From Boseongicola sp. H5 (GTDB lineage Bacteria; Pseudomonadota; Alphaproteobacteria; Rhodobacterales; Rhodobacteraceae): a stretch of 64,000 nt of DNA. The position numbers and the translations under genes were made by a program. Position 1 is the first letter of the stretch. Every line of letters begins with the position of its first letter. The notes under the pieces were generated by a model. It was given only the letters and a program-made list of their open reading frames with translations. It searched no databases and was not told the DNA's origin. Below, piece after piece: positions 15,456-23,520 of the stretch. The stretch spans positions 1-64,000 of the forward strand of contig JACNMN010000008.1 in the NCBI GenBank assembly GCA_020622165.1, read 5' to 3'.

Positions 15456-16565
15456 CTATTTCAGAATCCAGAATGTCTCGCGGACCACCGCGTCGCGGGG
15501 CCCGTCCTGTGTGATCACCGTCAGCGCCGTTCCGGGATCCCAATGGGTCATGCGGACCATCCCGATGGCAACACCCTCCCCGAAATCCGGGGAGACCGCC
15601 GCCGAGGTGACCTGCCCCACCCGCTTGTCGCCGGCCATGAGAGGCCAGGGCCGGTCGCAGGGCGGCAATGTCCTGGTCGCAATCGCAATCGGGCGGATTT
15701 GTTGCACGGGCCCTTCGCGCGCCACCCGCAGCAGCGCGTCGCGGCCGATGCAGCCCACCGCCGTCAATGTATCGCAGAACCGGCCCAGCCCGCATTCATG
15801 GGGCGTATTGGCCGCCGTCATGTCGTTGCCATAGCTGAACAGGCCGCTCTCGATCCGCTCGATGCCGTTTGGACAGCCCGCGCGCACATCCAGATCGCGC
15901 CCCGCCTCCATCAGCGCATTCCAGAGCGGCATGCCGATATCGCTGCCATCGACATAGATCTCGAACCCGCCCTGTCTCGAATAGCCGGACCGTGCGATCA
16001 CCAGATCGCGGCCCTGAAACTCGAAATACCCGAACCGGAAGAAGCGCAGATCCCGGACCCCGTCGCCGAAGATGCGGGCCGCCAGATCGTCCGCCAGCGG
16101 GCCCTGGATCGCCAGCGGCGAAATGTCGGGCTCATCGACCAGCACATCCAGCCGGAACCCCTGCGCCACGCCCTTGACCCAGAGCAGCAGGTCGCTGTCG
16201 GCAATGGAGATCCACCACCGATCCTCGGCCAGCTTCACGGCCACCGGATCGTTCAGCATACCGCCCGTTTCATCGACGATGGGCACGTAATAGCATTGGC
16301 CGGGCAGCATCCCGCGCAGATCGCGGGGCGTCAGCATCTGCATCAGACGGGCCGCATCGGGCCCGCGCAGTTCCACCTGTCGTTCGCAGGCGACATCCCA
16401 GATCTGCACCGCCTCTTTCAGATGACGGTAATCCTCTTCGACACTGCGGAAAACCGTTGGCAGCAGCATGCGGTTGTAAACCGAATACGCTGTCACGCCC
16501 GCCGCTTCGACACCGTCGGAAAACGGTGTGCGGCGGATCCGGCGGGAGGGCGAAATCAGCGCCAT
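15456..16565 (-). CDS. dmdA: Dimethylsulfoniopropionate demethylase
   Basis: 369 residues from ATG 16565 (MALISPSRRIRRTPF); an upstream extension to 16688 is a frame artefact overlapping the DinB gene. GcvT/aminomethyltransferase fold. DmdA moves a methyl group from DMSP to tetrahydrofolate, giving methylmercaptopropionate. The block SVYNRMLLPTVF and later CGLGRFCDTL and RIESGLFSYGNDM match the DmdA pattern rather than glycine cleavage T protein. With acuI immediately downstream, the assignment is strong. The start lies inside the last codons of the DinB gene, implying coupling with it. Confidence 0.94.
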   Translation of the reverse strand: MALISPSRRIRRTPFSDGVEAAGVTAYSVYNRMLLPTVFRSVEEDYRHLKEAVQIWDVACERQVELRGPDAARLMQMLTPRDLRGMLPGQCYYVPIVDETGGMLNDPVAVKLAEDRWWISIADSDLLLWVKGVAQGFRLDVLVDEPDISPLAIQGPLADDLAARIFGDGVRDLRFFRFGYFEFQGRDLVIARSGYSRQGGFEIYVDGSDIGMPLWNALMEAGRDLDVRAGCPNGIERIESGLFSYGNDMTAANTPHECGLGRFCDTLTAVGCIGRDALLRVAREGPVQQIRPIAIATRTLPPCDRPWPLMAGDKRVGQVTSAAVSPDFGEGVAIGMVRMTHWDPGTALTVITQDGPRDAVVRETFWILK

Positions 16566-17077
16566 TCCGGTATCTCCCCGGGCATGTAGGGCAGATCGGT
16601 GGGCTCGGTTGCGCAACCCGCGGCGGTCAGCATCGCGTGGACCTGGCCCCGGTGATGGGTCTGGTGGTTGAATATCTGCATGACGCAAAGGGCGCGGCTG
16701 CAGGTCATCTGGGTGCCGGTCGACCCCGAGATCCAGCTCAGATCGCCCTCAAGGTCGCCTTGCCCGATGGACCACGCCCAGGATGCGATCCGCGCGTCGA
16801 GCTTCGGGCGTTCCGCCATCAGGGCGGGCCAGTCATAGGCCTCCGCCGTTGCCTGCGAGGTATCGACCTTCACCGGCCCCGGCCCGCCGTCGAACCGCGC
16901 GATCCAGAGCATGTCTCCCCACAGCAGATGGCTGAGCGTGCCTTCGATCCCTCCGAAGAACGCGCCGCGATCCCGGCACCGCGCCTCGGGCGAAAGCGCG
17001 TCGGCCGCCTGAAACATCCATTGGTTCTGCCAGGCATTGTAGCGCGCCATGGTCTGGCACCATGCGGGGGTGATCAT
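16556..17077 (-). CDS. DinB-family metal-dependent protein
   Basis: 173 residues. Four-helix DinB/YfiT fold with the usual three-histidine metal site: H50 in TLSHLLWGD, and H138 and H142 in NHQTHHRGQ. Family members include thiol-dependent transferases (mycothiol, bacillithiol or glutathione partners), but the substrate here is unknown. It overlaps dmdA by 10 bases and the upstream DUF1326 gene by four, so it is firmly inside the DMSP operon. A role in handling a thiol or methylated sulfur intermediate is only an inference from this position. Confidence 0.85.
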   Translation of the reverse strand: MITPAWCQTMARYNAWQNQWMFQAADALSPEARCRDRGAFFGGIEGTLSHLLWGDMLWIARFDGGPGPVKVDTSQATAEAYDWPALMAERPKLDARIASWAWSIGQGDLEGDLSWISGSTGTQMTCSRALCVMQIFNHQTHHRGQVHAMLTAAGCATEPTDLPYMPGEIPEWR

Positions 17078-17790
17078 CTGCCCCCGCCCGCGCTGCCGCC
17101 CCAGTCAATGGGACAGATTTCCGCCGATTTCCCGCCGAAATCCCAGATCCGTCCGAAATCGCGCACCTTGGATTTCAGGCCCACGGCCGCGATGATATCC
17201 GGGCCCATCCAATATTTCGAGTTGGAGATCATCACCGGGTGATCCGGGCTGGCGCCATCGATCATCTCGATCTCGCCCTGGATCTTGCGGCCCACATACA
17301 GCCCGCGTTTCCTGCCCTCGCGCACGATCTCCACCTTCTCGCGCTCGGCCCCGACGATGTCGGACACCAGCATGGTGAAAAGGCCCGTCGTGCCCCCCGC
17401 CGCGCCCGAGAAGATCTGCAGGATACCGTTATAGGCCTTGCCGCTGGCGCGCTCGTCCACATAGGCCGCGACCTTCCAGCCGCCTTCGGCCATCCGCCCC
17501 GGGATCTCGACCATCAGGCCCACATTCAGGCCCGAAAGATCCTCGCCCTCGTAATGCCCCTCGTCGATGGCGATGGCCATCCACGCGCGGCAATCCCCCT
17601 CCGTCGGGGGGTGTTTGCCAAGCGACACCACGCAGGGGCAAAAAACCGTGCAGGAGCAGTTCAGGAACAACTCCCCCTTGATCGCCCAATCCGTGGGTCG
17701 CATGCGCCGCCGCTTCGGATTTTCCATGCGCTGGTCGATCCGCTGGCTGATCGGCAACCGATCCGCATCGGGGCGTTTTCTGGCGGGCAT
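17074..17790 (-). CDS. DUF1326 domain protein
   Basis: 238 residues. A basic N-terminus of about 35 residues leads into WAIKGELFLNCSC with the cysteine cluster C45-x-C47-x3-C51-x-C53 (NCSCTVFCPC), characteristic of DUF1326. The cysteine pattern looks suited to metal or redox binding. No catalytic function is established. Homologues commonly sit next to DUF2182 membrane proteins, as here (16 bases between the genes). The ATG has GGGAG about 8 bases upstream. Second gene of the dmdA block. Confidence 0.85.
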   Translation of the reverse strand: MPARKRPDADRLPISQRIDQRMENPKRRRMRPTDWAIKGELFLNCSCTVFCPCVVSLGKHPPTEGDCRAWMAIAIDEGHYEGEDLSGLNVGLMVEIPGRMAEGGWKVAAYVDERASGKAYNGILQIFSGAAGGTTGLFTMLVSDIVGAEREKVEIVREGRKRGLYVGRKIQGEIEMIDGASPDHPVMISNSKYWMGPDIIAAVGLKSKVRDFGRIWDFGGKSAEICPIDWGGSAGGGR

Positions 17791-17806
17791 CGGGTCTCTC
17801 CCTCTT

Positions 17807-18595
17807 CTATCCTTGAAACAACGGGCTGGCGATCACGGCGATCCCGCTCAGGATCAGAAGCGCGCCAAGCGGTCGGGTGACGTGGTGGCCGATCTGCGGC
17901 AGCTTCTCCAGCACCATGAAGAACGTGGCGAGGCCCATCCAGAGCAGGTTCATCACGCCACCGGCGAAGCCGAGCGCCATGAAGCCCCAGCAACAGCCCA
18001 CGCAGAATACGCCAAGCCCCAGCCCCATGCGCAGCCCCCCGGCGGCTCCGCGGCGCCAATGGCCCAGGAAATAGCCCATCGGCGAATGGCAGACGCCGTG
18101 ACATATCTCCTTGGTGCGGGTGAACTGGAACAGGCCCACGGCAAGCAGCAAACCGCCGGCGACCAGCGGCGAACGGGCGATCCCCAGCATGTCGATCACA
18201 CCGCCGAACAGCAGCGCCAGCTGAACGCTCGTGATCACCGCCGCGAAGCAGAGCCAGACAAGGAAATAGCCCGCGAGCACACCGATCCAGCCCATGCGGG
18301 TGCCATCGGCGCTGAGGATCAGGTCGTCATAGGCGCGCAGGGTCGGCACCATGGTGGGCAGCATCATCGCGGCCATCATCACCGCCCACATCCCGAAAAG
18401 CGGCCCGAACTCCGCCATCGGCATGGCCATGTCCATCCGCGGATCCATCGCCGCCATGCGGGCGGCCATCTCGTTCGGGCGGCCCAGCAGATCGAGCCCC
18501 ATGCCCGTGGACATGGAATACATGATCCACCACGCCCCGAGGATCAGGGCGAAAACCCCGAGCCAGAGCGTGGTTCGAAACGGAATGCGGGTCAA
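17807..18595 (-). CDS. DUF2182 multi-pass membrane protein
   Basis: 262 residues from a TTG at 18595 with GGAGGGG five bases upstream; a TTG at 18610 would leave no ribosome-binding site. Six or so membrane helices, Met-rich loops (MAAMDPRMDMAMPMAEFG) and the CHGVCHSPMGYF segment typical of DUF2182 'predicted metal-binding' membrane proteins. The Met, His and Cys content is compatible with soft-metal binding. It is the first gene of the five-gene block ending with dmdA-acuI and its promoter region carries the FadR-type operator. Confidence 0.85.
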   Translation of the reverse strand: MTRIPFRTTLWLGVFALILGAWWIMYSMSTGMGLDLLGRPNEMAARMAAMDPRMDMAMPMAEFGPLFGMWAVMMAAMMLPTMVPTLRAYDDLILSADGTRMGWIGVLAGYFLVWLCFAAVITSVQLALLFGGVIDMLGIARSPLVAGGLLLAVGLFQFTRTKEICHGVCHSPMGYFLGHWRRGAAGGLRMGLGLGVFCVGCCWGFMALGFAGGVMNLLWMGLATFFMVLEKLPQIGHHVTRPLGALLILSGIAVIASPLFQG

Positions 18596-18625
18596 ATCTG
18601 CCCCTCCCAAAGAGCGAGACTCAGC

Positions 18626-18654
18626 TTGCCAACCTTAATGTCAGACCTTTAAAT
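18626..18654 (+). promoter_or_regulatory. Predicted promoter of the FadR-type regulator
   Basis: TTGCCA at 18626-18631, a 17-base spacer, and TTAAAT at 18649-18654. The +1 would fall about 2-3 bases before the ATG at 18664, which implies a leaderless mRNA; no Shine-Dalgarno is present between. The -10 lies inside the operator. Confidence 0.55.
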
Positions 18655-18662
18655 GTCTGACA
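18639..18662. promoter_or_regulatory. Paired FadR/GntR-type operator between regulator and dmdA operon
   Basis: Perfect inverted repeat TGTCAGAC-N8-GTCTGACA. Each arm is itself a GTC-N-GAC palindrome, fitting the FadR-subfamily pattern GT-N3-AC, so two dimers could bind 16 bases apart. It ends one base before the regulator's ATG and lies 44-67 bases upstream of the DUF2182 start, so it can control both directions. Confidence 0.8.
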
Positions 18663-18663
18663 A

Positions 18664-19401
18664 ATGAAAATCGATCCGAACAGCACCGCCGATCTGTCGG
18701 CCCAGATCGCCAAGGCGATCCGTGATGCGATCGTCTCCGGCGCGCTCATCGTCGATGCGCGTCTGCCGTCGGAGGCGGAACTGGCCGAGCAGTTCGAGGT
18801 GTCGCGCCCGACCGTGCGCGAGGCGCTGAAGCGGCTGGCCGCGCAATCACTGATCCGCACCCAGCGCGGCGCCTTTGGCGGGGCCTTCGTGAACCGGCTG
18901 AGCTACGAGGAGGCCTATGGCCAGCAGATCACGACCTCCACGCTGCTGTTGTCGATGAACTCGGTCGGGTTCGAAACCGCCTGCGAGGCGCGGTTCGCGC
19001 TGGAGCGCGCCTGCGCGCCCCTGTCGGCGGAGCGGCGCAGCGCCGATCATCTGGCGACGATGCGCGCCGAGATCCACCGCCAGTCGCAGCCCGGCCTGAC
19101 GGACGAGGCGTTCTGCGCCTCCGACGTGGCGTTTCACCGGGCGCTGGTCGACGGCGCGTGCAATCCGGTCCTCAGCTACCAGCTGGCCGGCGCGGTCGAG
19201 GCGATGCAGCCGCTGATGAACATGATCACCTTCACCGCCCGGTCCCGCGGCGCCATCGTGGAGCTGCATACCGGCATCGCCGACGCGGTCGAGGCGCATG
19301 ATGGCACGCGCGCCGTGGCCGGGCTCGCGTCGCTGGAGGCCCATACCCAGGATCTGGCCCGCACCGTCATCACCGCGCGCGCCAGATCCCGCGACGGCTG
19401 A
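18664..19401 (+). CDS. FadR-subfamily GntR transcriptional regulator
   Basis: 245 residues. An N-terminal winged helix-turn-helix (about 8-78: ARLPSEAELAEQFEVSRPTVREALKRLAAQSLI) is followed by an all-helical FCD effector domain with EARFALERACAPL and FHRALVDGACN. FCD domains bind small carboxylates, often with a metal. It is divergent from the DUF2182-to-acuI block, and a perfect paired operator abuts its ATG, so it most likely represses itself and the DMSP operon. The inducer could be DMSP, acrylate or a related acid (inference). Confidence 0.92.
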   Translation: MKIDPNSTADLSAQIAKAIRDAIVSGALIVDARLPSEAELAEQFEVSRPTVREALKRLAAQSLIRTQRGAFGGAFVNRLSYEEAYGQQITTSTLLLSMNSVGFETACEARFALERACAPLSAERRSADHLATMRAEIHRQSQPGLTDEAFCASDVAFHRALVDGACNPVLSYQLAGAVEAMQPLMNMITFTARSRGAIVELHTGIADAVEAHDGTRAVAGLASLEAHTQDLARTVITARARSRDG

Positions 19402-19490
19402 ACCCGCTCTTTGCTCTTGCGAGCGACCGTGCGCTTTCCTAACCTCTGCTCTGGTTTTTCACCTCTTTCATCTCATGAGGACCAGACACC

Positions 19491-20534
19491 ATGACCCACC
19501 GATTTCTGCTTGGCACGGCGACCGCGCTTGCGTTTGCCCTTCCCGCCTTTGCCCAGGATGATGACCTGCTGGTCTTCGATTACTCGGGGTTCGAGGATCC
19601 GAGTTTCCACCAGCCCTATATCGATCAGCATGGGGAAAGCCCGACCTTCGTGTTCTTCGGCGACGAGGACGAGGCGTTTCAGCGGCTCGTGTCCGGGTTC
19701 CGCTCCGACGTGACCCATATCTGCGCCGGATCGGTACCGCGCTGGCAGGCATCCGGGATCATCGAGGCGTGGGATACCGGCCGGATCCCGGCTTTCGGCG
19801 ATCTGGACGGCAGTCTGCTGGGCGAGGACGTGATGGCGGGAACGGCGGAGCTGTTCTTCCTGCCGACGGATTACGGCTCCACCGCGGTCACCTACAACAC
19901 CGATGAGGTGACCGCCGAACAGGTGGCCTCGCTGCAGGTGTTCAACGATCCCGCCTTTGCGGGCCGCCTGTCGATCCCGGACAATGTGGATGATGCCTAT
20001 GCGCTGGCCTATCTCGCCACCGGGGTGAGCGACTGGTCCGATGTGAGCGACGCTCAATTCGAGGCGGCGACCGATTGGCTGCGCTCCATTCACGAGAACC
20101 TGCGCACCTACTGGACAGATCCGGGCGAGCTGGGCCAGCTGATGGGGTCTGGCGAGGTGCTGGTTGCCTGGGCCTGGAACGAAGTGCCGGTGGCGCTGGC
20201 CGATGAGGGCTTCCCCGTCGGGTTCGAGCGCAACACCACGGAAGGAACCTCCGTCTGGCTCTGCGGCTACGTGAACATGGCCGACGGCCCGGGCAGTGAG
20301 GACAAGGCCTATGATTACGTGAACGCGCTTCTGGATGTCGCCTCCGCCCAACCGCTGATCGAAGGCGGCTTCGGCTCGGCCAACACGGTGGCGCTGAACG
20401 CGCTCGGGGCCGAGACGCTGGAGGCCAACGGTCTGGGTGAGGTCACGGTGCCGGTTCTTGCACAGCTTCCGATCTCGAACGAGCAGCGCCAGCGTCAGGC
20501 TGAAGCGTTCGAGCGGATCAAGGCCGGGTTCTGA
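19491..20534 (+). CDS. PotD-like periplasmic binding protein of an ABC transporter
   Basis: 347 residues with a signal peptide ending at AFALPAFA|QD. Group 1 solute-binding fold typical of spermidine/putrescine and related uptake systems: FFLPTDYGSTAVTYNTDEV and ELGQLMGSGEVLVAWAW are family-like blocks. Ligand unknown. It stands 89 bases after the FadR-type regulator on the same strand and has no transporter genes beside it. A PotABC-type operon without its own binding protein lies at 29775-32547 and could be its partner. GAGGACC precedes the ATG. Confidence 0.88.
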   Translation: MTHRFLLGTATALAFALPAFAQDDDLLVFDYSGFEDPSFHQPYIDQHGESPTFVFFGDEDEAFQRLVSGFRSDVTHICAGSVPRWQASGIIEAWDTGRIPAFGDLDGSLLGEDVMAGTAELFFLPTDYGSTAVTYNTDEVTAEQVASLQVFNDPAFAGRLSIPDNVDDAYALAYLATGVSDWSDVSDAQFEAATDWLRSIHENLRTYWTDPGELGQLMGSGEVLVAWAWNEVPVALADEGFPVGFERNTTEGTSVWLCGYVNMADGPGSEDKAYDYVNALLDVASAQPLIEGGFGSANTVALNALGAETLEANGLGEVTVPVLAQLPISNEQRQRQAEAFERIKAGF

Positions 20535-20554
20535 TCCGCCGCTGACAGGGCGAA

Positions 20555-20584
20555 AAGGGCGTCGCGCAACCGCGGCGCCCTTTA
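20555..20584 (+). terminator. Hairpin terminator after the PotD-like gene
   Basis: AAAGGGCG-T-CGCG pairs with CGCG-G-CGCCCTTT around a CAAC loop, followed by ATCCTTT. It sits 20 bases after the stop codon. The T-tract is short. Confidence 0.65.
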
Positions 20585-20675
20585 TCCTTTGGCCCGGTCG
20601 CCTTCTTTGGCCCGGTCATCGGCGCGGGCGCAACCGCCTGCCAAATGCGCGGCGCCCGCCTGTCAGGTCACAAGC

Positions 20676-21590
20676 TCAGCCATGCGCCGCAAGCGCATTG
20701 TCGGCTTCCGCCTCGGCCAGGATCCACTGGCGAAAAGCCCGGATCTTCGGCATGTTGCGCCGCGCGGTCGGATAAATCAGCCAGTAATGACCGCCATCGG
20801 TGCTGACCCGGTCGAAGGGCTGCACCAGACGCCCGGTTTCCAGCTCATAGCGAAAGAACCTCGGCGTCAGCATCGCAACGCCCTGACCGGACAAGACCGC
20901 CCTGACCTCAAGCGTCTGCGCCCCGAGATGGCTGCCCACCCGATCCGACAGACCGTCGGTCGCGACGCCCGCCTCGGCCAGCCAAATCTTCCAGAACGGA
21001 TCTGCCGGGTCGATGAGTTGCAGGTTCAGAAGATCCGCGGGGCTTTCGATCGGGCCTTCCGCCTCAACAAGCTCAGGACTTGTGATGGGCGTGAATTCCG
21101 ACGGGAACAGCGCATGCGCCACCACTCCCGGCCAGTCACCCGTGCCATAGCGGATCGCCAAATCGATTTCATCCTGAGCGAAATCGATAAGCTTCGGATC
21201 GGATTCCACGCGCACGGCCAGATCGGGATGGGCCATCTGGAACCGCCCGATGCGGGGCGCCAGCCAATTGGTCGCAAACGTGGGCAGCGCGCTGATCGCC
21301 AGCGTTCGGTTCAGGGCGTCCTGATCGGCGCCATAGGTTGCGCGCAACCTGTCGAACGCCTCGATCGTCGGGGTGGAAAGCTGGCGGCCGATCGCGGTCA
21401 GCGTCACCTTGCGGGCCTGCCGCAGGAACAGGGGCGCGCCGATCCGCTCCTCCAGCACCTTGATCTGATAGCTGACCGACGCCTGGGTCATGCCCAGCTC
21501 CGCCGCCGCCTCGGTGAAGTTTTCATGGCGGGCGGCGGCCTCGAACACCCGTATCGCCGCAAGCGGCGGCAGCCTGACGACCTTATTCAT
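20676..21590 (-). CDS. LysR-family regulator (GcvA-like)
   Basis: 304 residues. Helix-turn-helix at about 8-66 (PPLAAIRVFEAAARHENFTEAAAELGMTQ split across the domain, then SVSYQIKVLEERIG), followed by the periplasmic-binding-like effector domain. The N-terminal pattern resembles the GcvA group. It is divergent from the small DUF1127-type gene 105 bases away; that intergenic region is where a LysR target would be expected, but no clear T-N11-A site was pinned down. Confidence 0.9.
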   Translation of the reverse strand: MNKVVRLPPLAAIRVFEAAARHENFTEAAAELGMTQASVSYQIKVLEERIGAPLFLRQARKVTLTAIGRQLSTPTIEAFDRLRATYGADQDALNRTLAISALPTFATNWLAPRIGRFQMAHPDLAVRVESDPKLIDFAQDEIDLAIRYGTGDWPGVVAHALFPSEFTPITSPELVEAEGPIESPADLLNLQLIDPADPFWKIWLAEAGVATDGLSDRVGSHLGAQTLEVRAVLSGQGVAMLTPRFFRYELETGRLVQPFDRVSTDGGHYWLIYPTARRNMPKIRAFRQWILAEAEADNALAAHG

Positions 21591-21695
21591 AAGCCCACCT
21601 TATCCATGAGATGGTCCGTTCAATTGGTAACAGATGCTTTCCCGTATCATATTCAGTTCCAGAGATTGAAACCACCTATATCAGAGGTATCGCAC

Positions 21696-21875
21696 ATGTT
21701 TCTCCGAGACCTATCAACCCACGCCGCCAGAACCGCCCGGCGGATGCGCCGCTCCCTGACCGGTCACATCAGGCACACCCCCTCGCAGGATCTGGGGGAT
21801 CTGCCGCCGCATATCCGGCGCGATATCGGGATCGACACAAGTCGGGGGCCCTTCCGTCCGCTGGACCGCCGCTGA
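21696..21875 (+). CDS. DUF1127-like small basic protein
   Basis: 59 residues, Arg-rich. The C-terminal segment LGDLPPHIRRDIGID resembles the DUF1127 (YjiS-like) pattern LxxLxxxxLRDIGI. Some small DUF1127 proteins in alphaproteobacteria affect RNA turnover or phosphate and carbon physiology; the role here is unknown. ATG at 21696 with AGAGG 8 bases upstream. It is too short for confident detection by length alone but the motif and site support it. Confidence 0.7.
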   Translation: MFLRDLSTHAARTARRMRRSLTGHIRHTPSQDLGDLPPHIRRDIGIDTSRGPFRPLDRR

Positions 21876-21967
21876 CACCTTGCCCGCGCGGCGGGCAAGT
21901 CTTTCCCCTGTCGAGCTTGCTTGAAATCCGGCCCGCGAACCCCCATAGTCAGAGTGTTCCGGCAACG

Positions 21968-22270
21968 GGACTATGGACATAAACGCGCTCGCAATAAGCG
22001 GATCGGACCCGGGGGCGGTACCCGGCGGCTCCACCAAACCTCGCTCATTTGGCGATCATGGGGCCGAAACAGGATCGACGAACGTCTAAAGGGGTTAGCT
22101 TTGTCCCGGTGAGGTACCACCGTTATCGGTCCGAAACGTACAGTTGCAAATGACAACCGTGCTCCGGCAATGGCTCTGGCAGCGTAAGCTGCTTAAGTCG
22201 CCGACTTTAAGCCCTTGCGCCTAGCAGCGTAAGGCGGGGTTCGCAGGCACCTGGCAACAGAAGCCTGCAC
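21968..22270 (+). ncRNA. ssrA: Two-piece (circularly permuted) tmRNA
   Basis: The acceptor piece comes first: its T-arm region GGACCCGGGGGCGG is followed by CGGCTCCACCA ending at 22036. An internal spacer (22037-22059) follows. The coding piece begins at 22060 with GGGGCCG, which pairs with the acceptor CGGCTCC, then AAACAGGATCGACG. The tag reading frame at 22146-22187 is GCA to TAA, encoding ANDNRAPAMALAA. tmRNA rescues stalled ribosomes and adds this degradation tag. The 5' and 3' ends are approximate; a GCAGGC/GCCTGC stem at 22243-22268 closes the 3' side. Confidence 0.95.
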
Positions 22271-22471
22271 TTCCCTCCCCCCTTCCTCGCTCCTCCTTCA
22301 TCTGTCTTGCCCATGCGGGCGGGCCATCCGGCGACGCCTCGCTCCATCGGGGAGCCGCCCTGCGGATGCCCCTCCGATCCCGGCCCTCGCGCGATGTTTT
22401 TTCAACTGCAAGTGATCCATCCCGACACCCCGCCCGTTTAAGTGGAAACTTGGCAATGCAGGGAGAGCCAT

Positions 22472-22840
22472 ATGCTTGGCGCACTGACAACGGTCGATAT
22501 CGTCAACATGCTGGTGGCGTTTCTGACGATTGGTCTGGGTCTCACCGGCTGGCTGGCCCCCCGCTGGACGATGGACCTGCTGGATATGCGTGCCGGGCCC
22601 AGCAACATGGCCTATACGGAGATTTCCGCCGCGTCGGGCTGTCTCTTCGTCGGGCTGGCCGGTGGTGCGCTCCTGCTTAACGAACCCCTCGGCTGGCTGG
22701 TCATGGGCTTTGCCTATGCGGGCGCGGCAATCGGGCGGATCACGTCCATTTTCCGCGACGATGCCGGATCGCGCCAGAGTTGGACATTTTTCGGTTGCGA
22801 GGCATCGCTTGCGGCATGGCTGGTTCTGGCCAATATCTAG
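22472..22840 (+). CDS. DUF4345-like four-helix membrane protein
   Basis: 122 residues from ATG 22472 with GGGAGAG five bases upstream; the in-frame ATG at 22442 lacks a site. Four hydrophobic segments (about 6-28, 45-65, 68-88, 102-120) and a conserved-looking GLTGWLAPRW. It resembles small DUF4345 membrane proteins of unknown role. It sits between ssrA and sspB but nothing links it to them functionally. Confidence 0.7.
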   Translation: MLGALTTVDIVNMLVAFLTIGLGLTGWLAPRWTMDLLDMRAGPSNMAYTEISAASGCLFVGLAGGALLLNEPLGWLVMGFAYAGAAIGRITSIFRDDAGSRQSWTFFGCEASLAAWLVLANI

Positions 22841-22921
22841 CGGCGGCGCAAAGCCCATCGGCTTTCAATCCGAAACGAATCTTCTATGGTGAAAGGGCAT
22901 ATGCCGCCAGCCGGGGAAGAA

Positions 22922-23428
22922 ATGCCAGACACACCGCCGGACACCATCGCCTATGGCCGCCTGATGCACCGCGCGATGCGGGGTCTGATCCAGACCGTCT
23001 TGCAGGACGTGGCCGATCACGGCCTTCCCGGCGAACATCATTTCTTCGTCACATTCGACACCCGGCACCCCGAGGCGGATCTGGCCCCCTGGCTGATCGA
23101 CCGCTACCCCGAAGAGATGACCATCGTCATCCAGCACTGGTATGACGGGCTCGAGGTCGATGACGAAGGGTTTTCGATCACCCTGAATTTCGGTGACAAC
23201 CCGGAATCCTTGCGCATTCCCTTCGATGCGATCCTGACTTTCGTGGACCCGTCGGTGGAGTTCGGTCTGCGGTTCGAGACAAGGGGCGCCAAAAGCGACG
23301 ACCCCGAAGACGACCCGCCGCCGCCCGATGGCGACGCGCGCCGGACCCGCGCCGACGATACCGCAGAACCCCCGGCGGTTCGCGATGCCGAAGTGGTCAG
23401 CCTGGACCGGTTTCGAAAACCTCACTGA
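22922..23428 (+). CDS. sspB: SspB-alpha, ClpXP adaptor
   Basis: 168 residues from ATG 22922 (MPDTPPDTIAYGRLMHRA), preceded by GGGGAAG; ATGs at 22886 and 22901 are possible but do not match the family N-terminus. The SspB fold binds ssrA-tagged proteins: HHFFVTFDTRHP and MTIVIQHWYDGLEV are core strands. A disordered Asp/Pro linker leads to the C-terminal VVSLDRFRK tail, the ClpX-tethering motif. It lies about 650 bases after ssrA, so tag maker and tag-delivery adaptor are near neighbours. Confidence 0.92.
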   Translation: MPDTPPDTIAYGRLMHRAMRGLIQTVLQDVADHGLPGEHHFFVTFDTRHPEADLAPWLIDRYPEEMTIVIQHWYDGLEVDDEGFSITLNFGDNPESLRIPFDAILTFVDPSVEFGLRFETRGAKSDDPEDDPPPPDGDARRTRADDTAEPPAVRDAEVVSLDRFRKPH

Positions 23429-23520
23429 ATGCCCCCCGCGCCCGAGCTTTGATCTTGCCTGACGGGCGCATTCATGACTTGTGACCGGCAACGACTTTCA
23501 GCACCCGAGGACGTCCCCCG

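Noticed and set aside
15226-15834. 202-codon plus-strand frame between acuI and dmdA
   Set aside because: Overlaps both recognised genes; low-complexity sequence.
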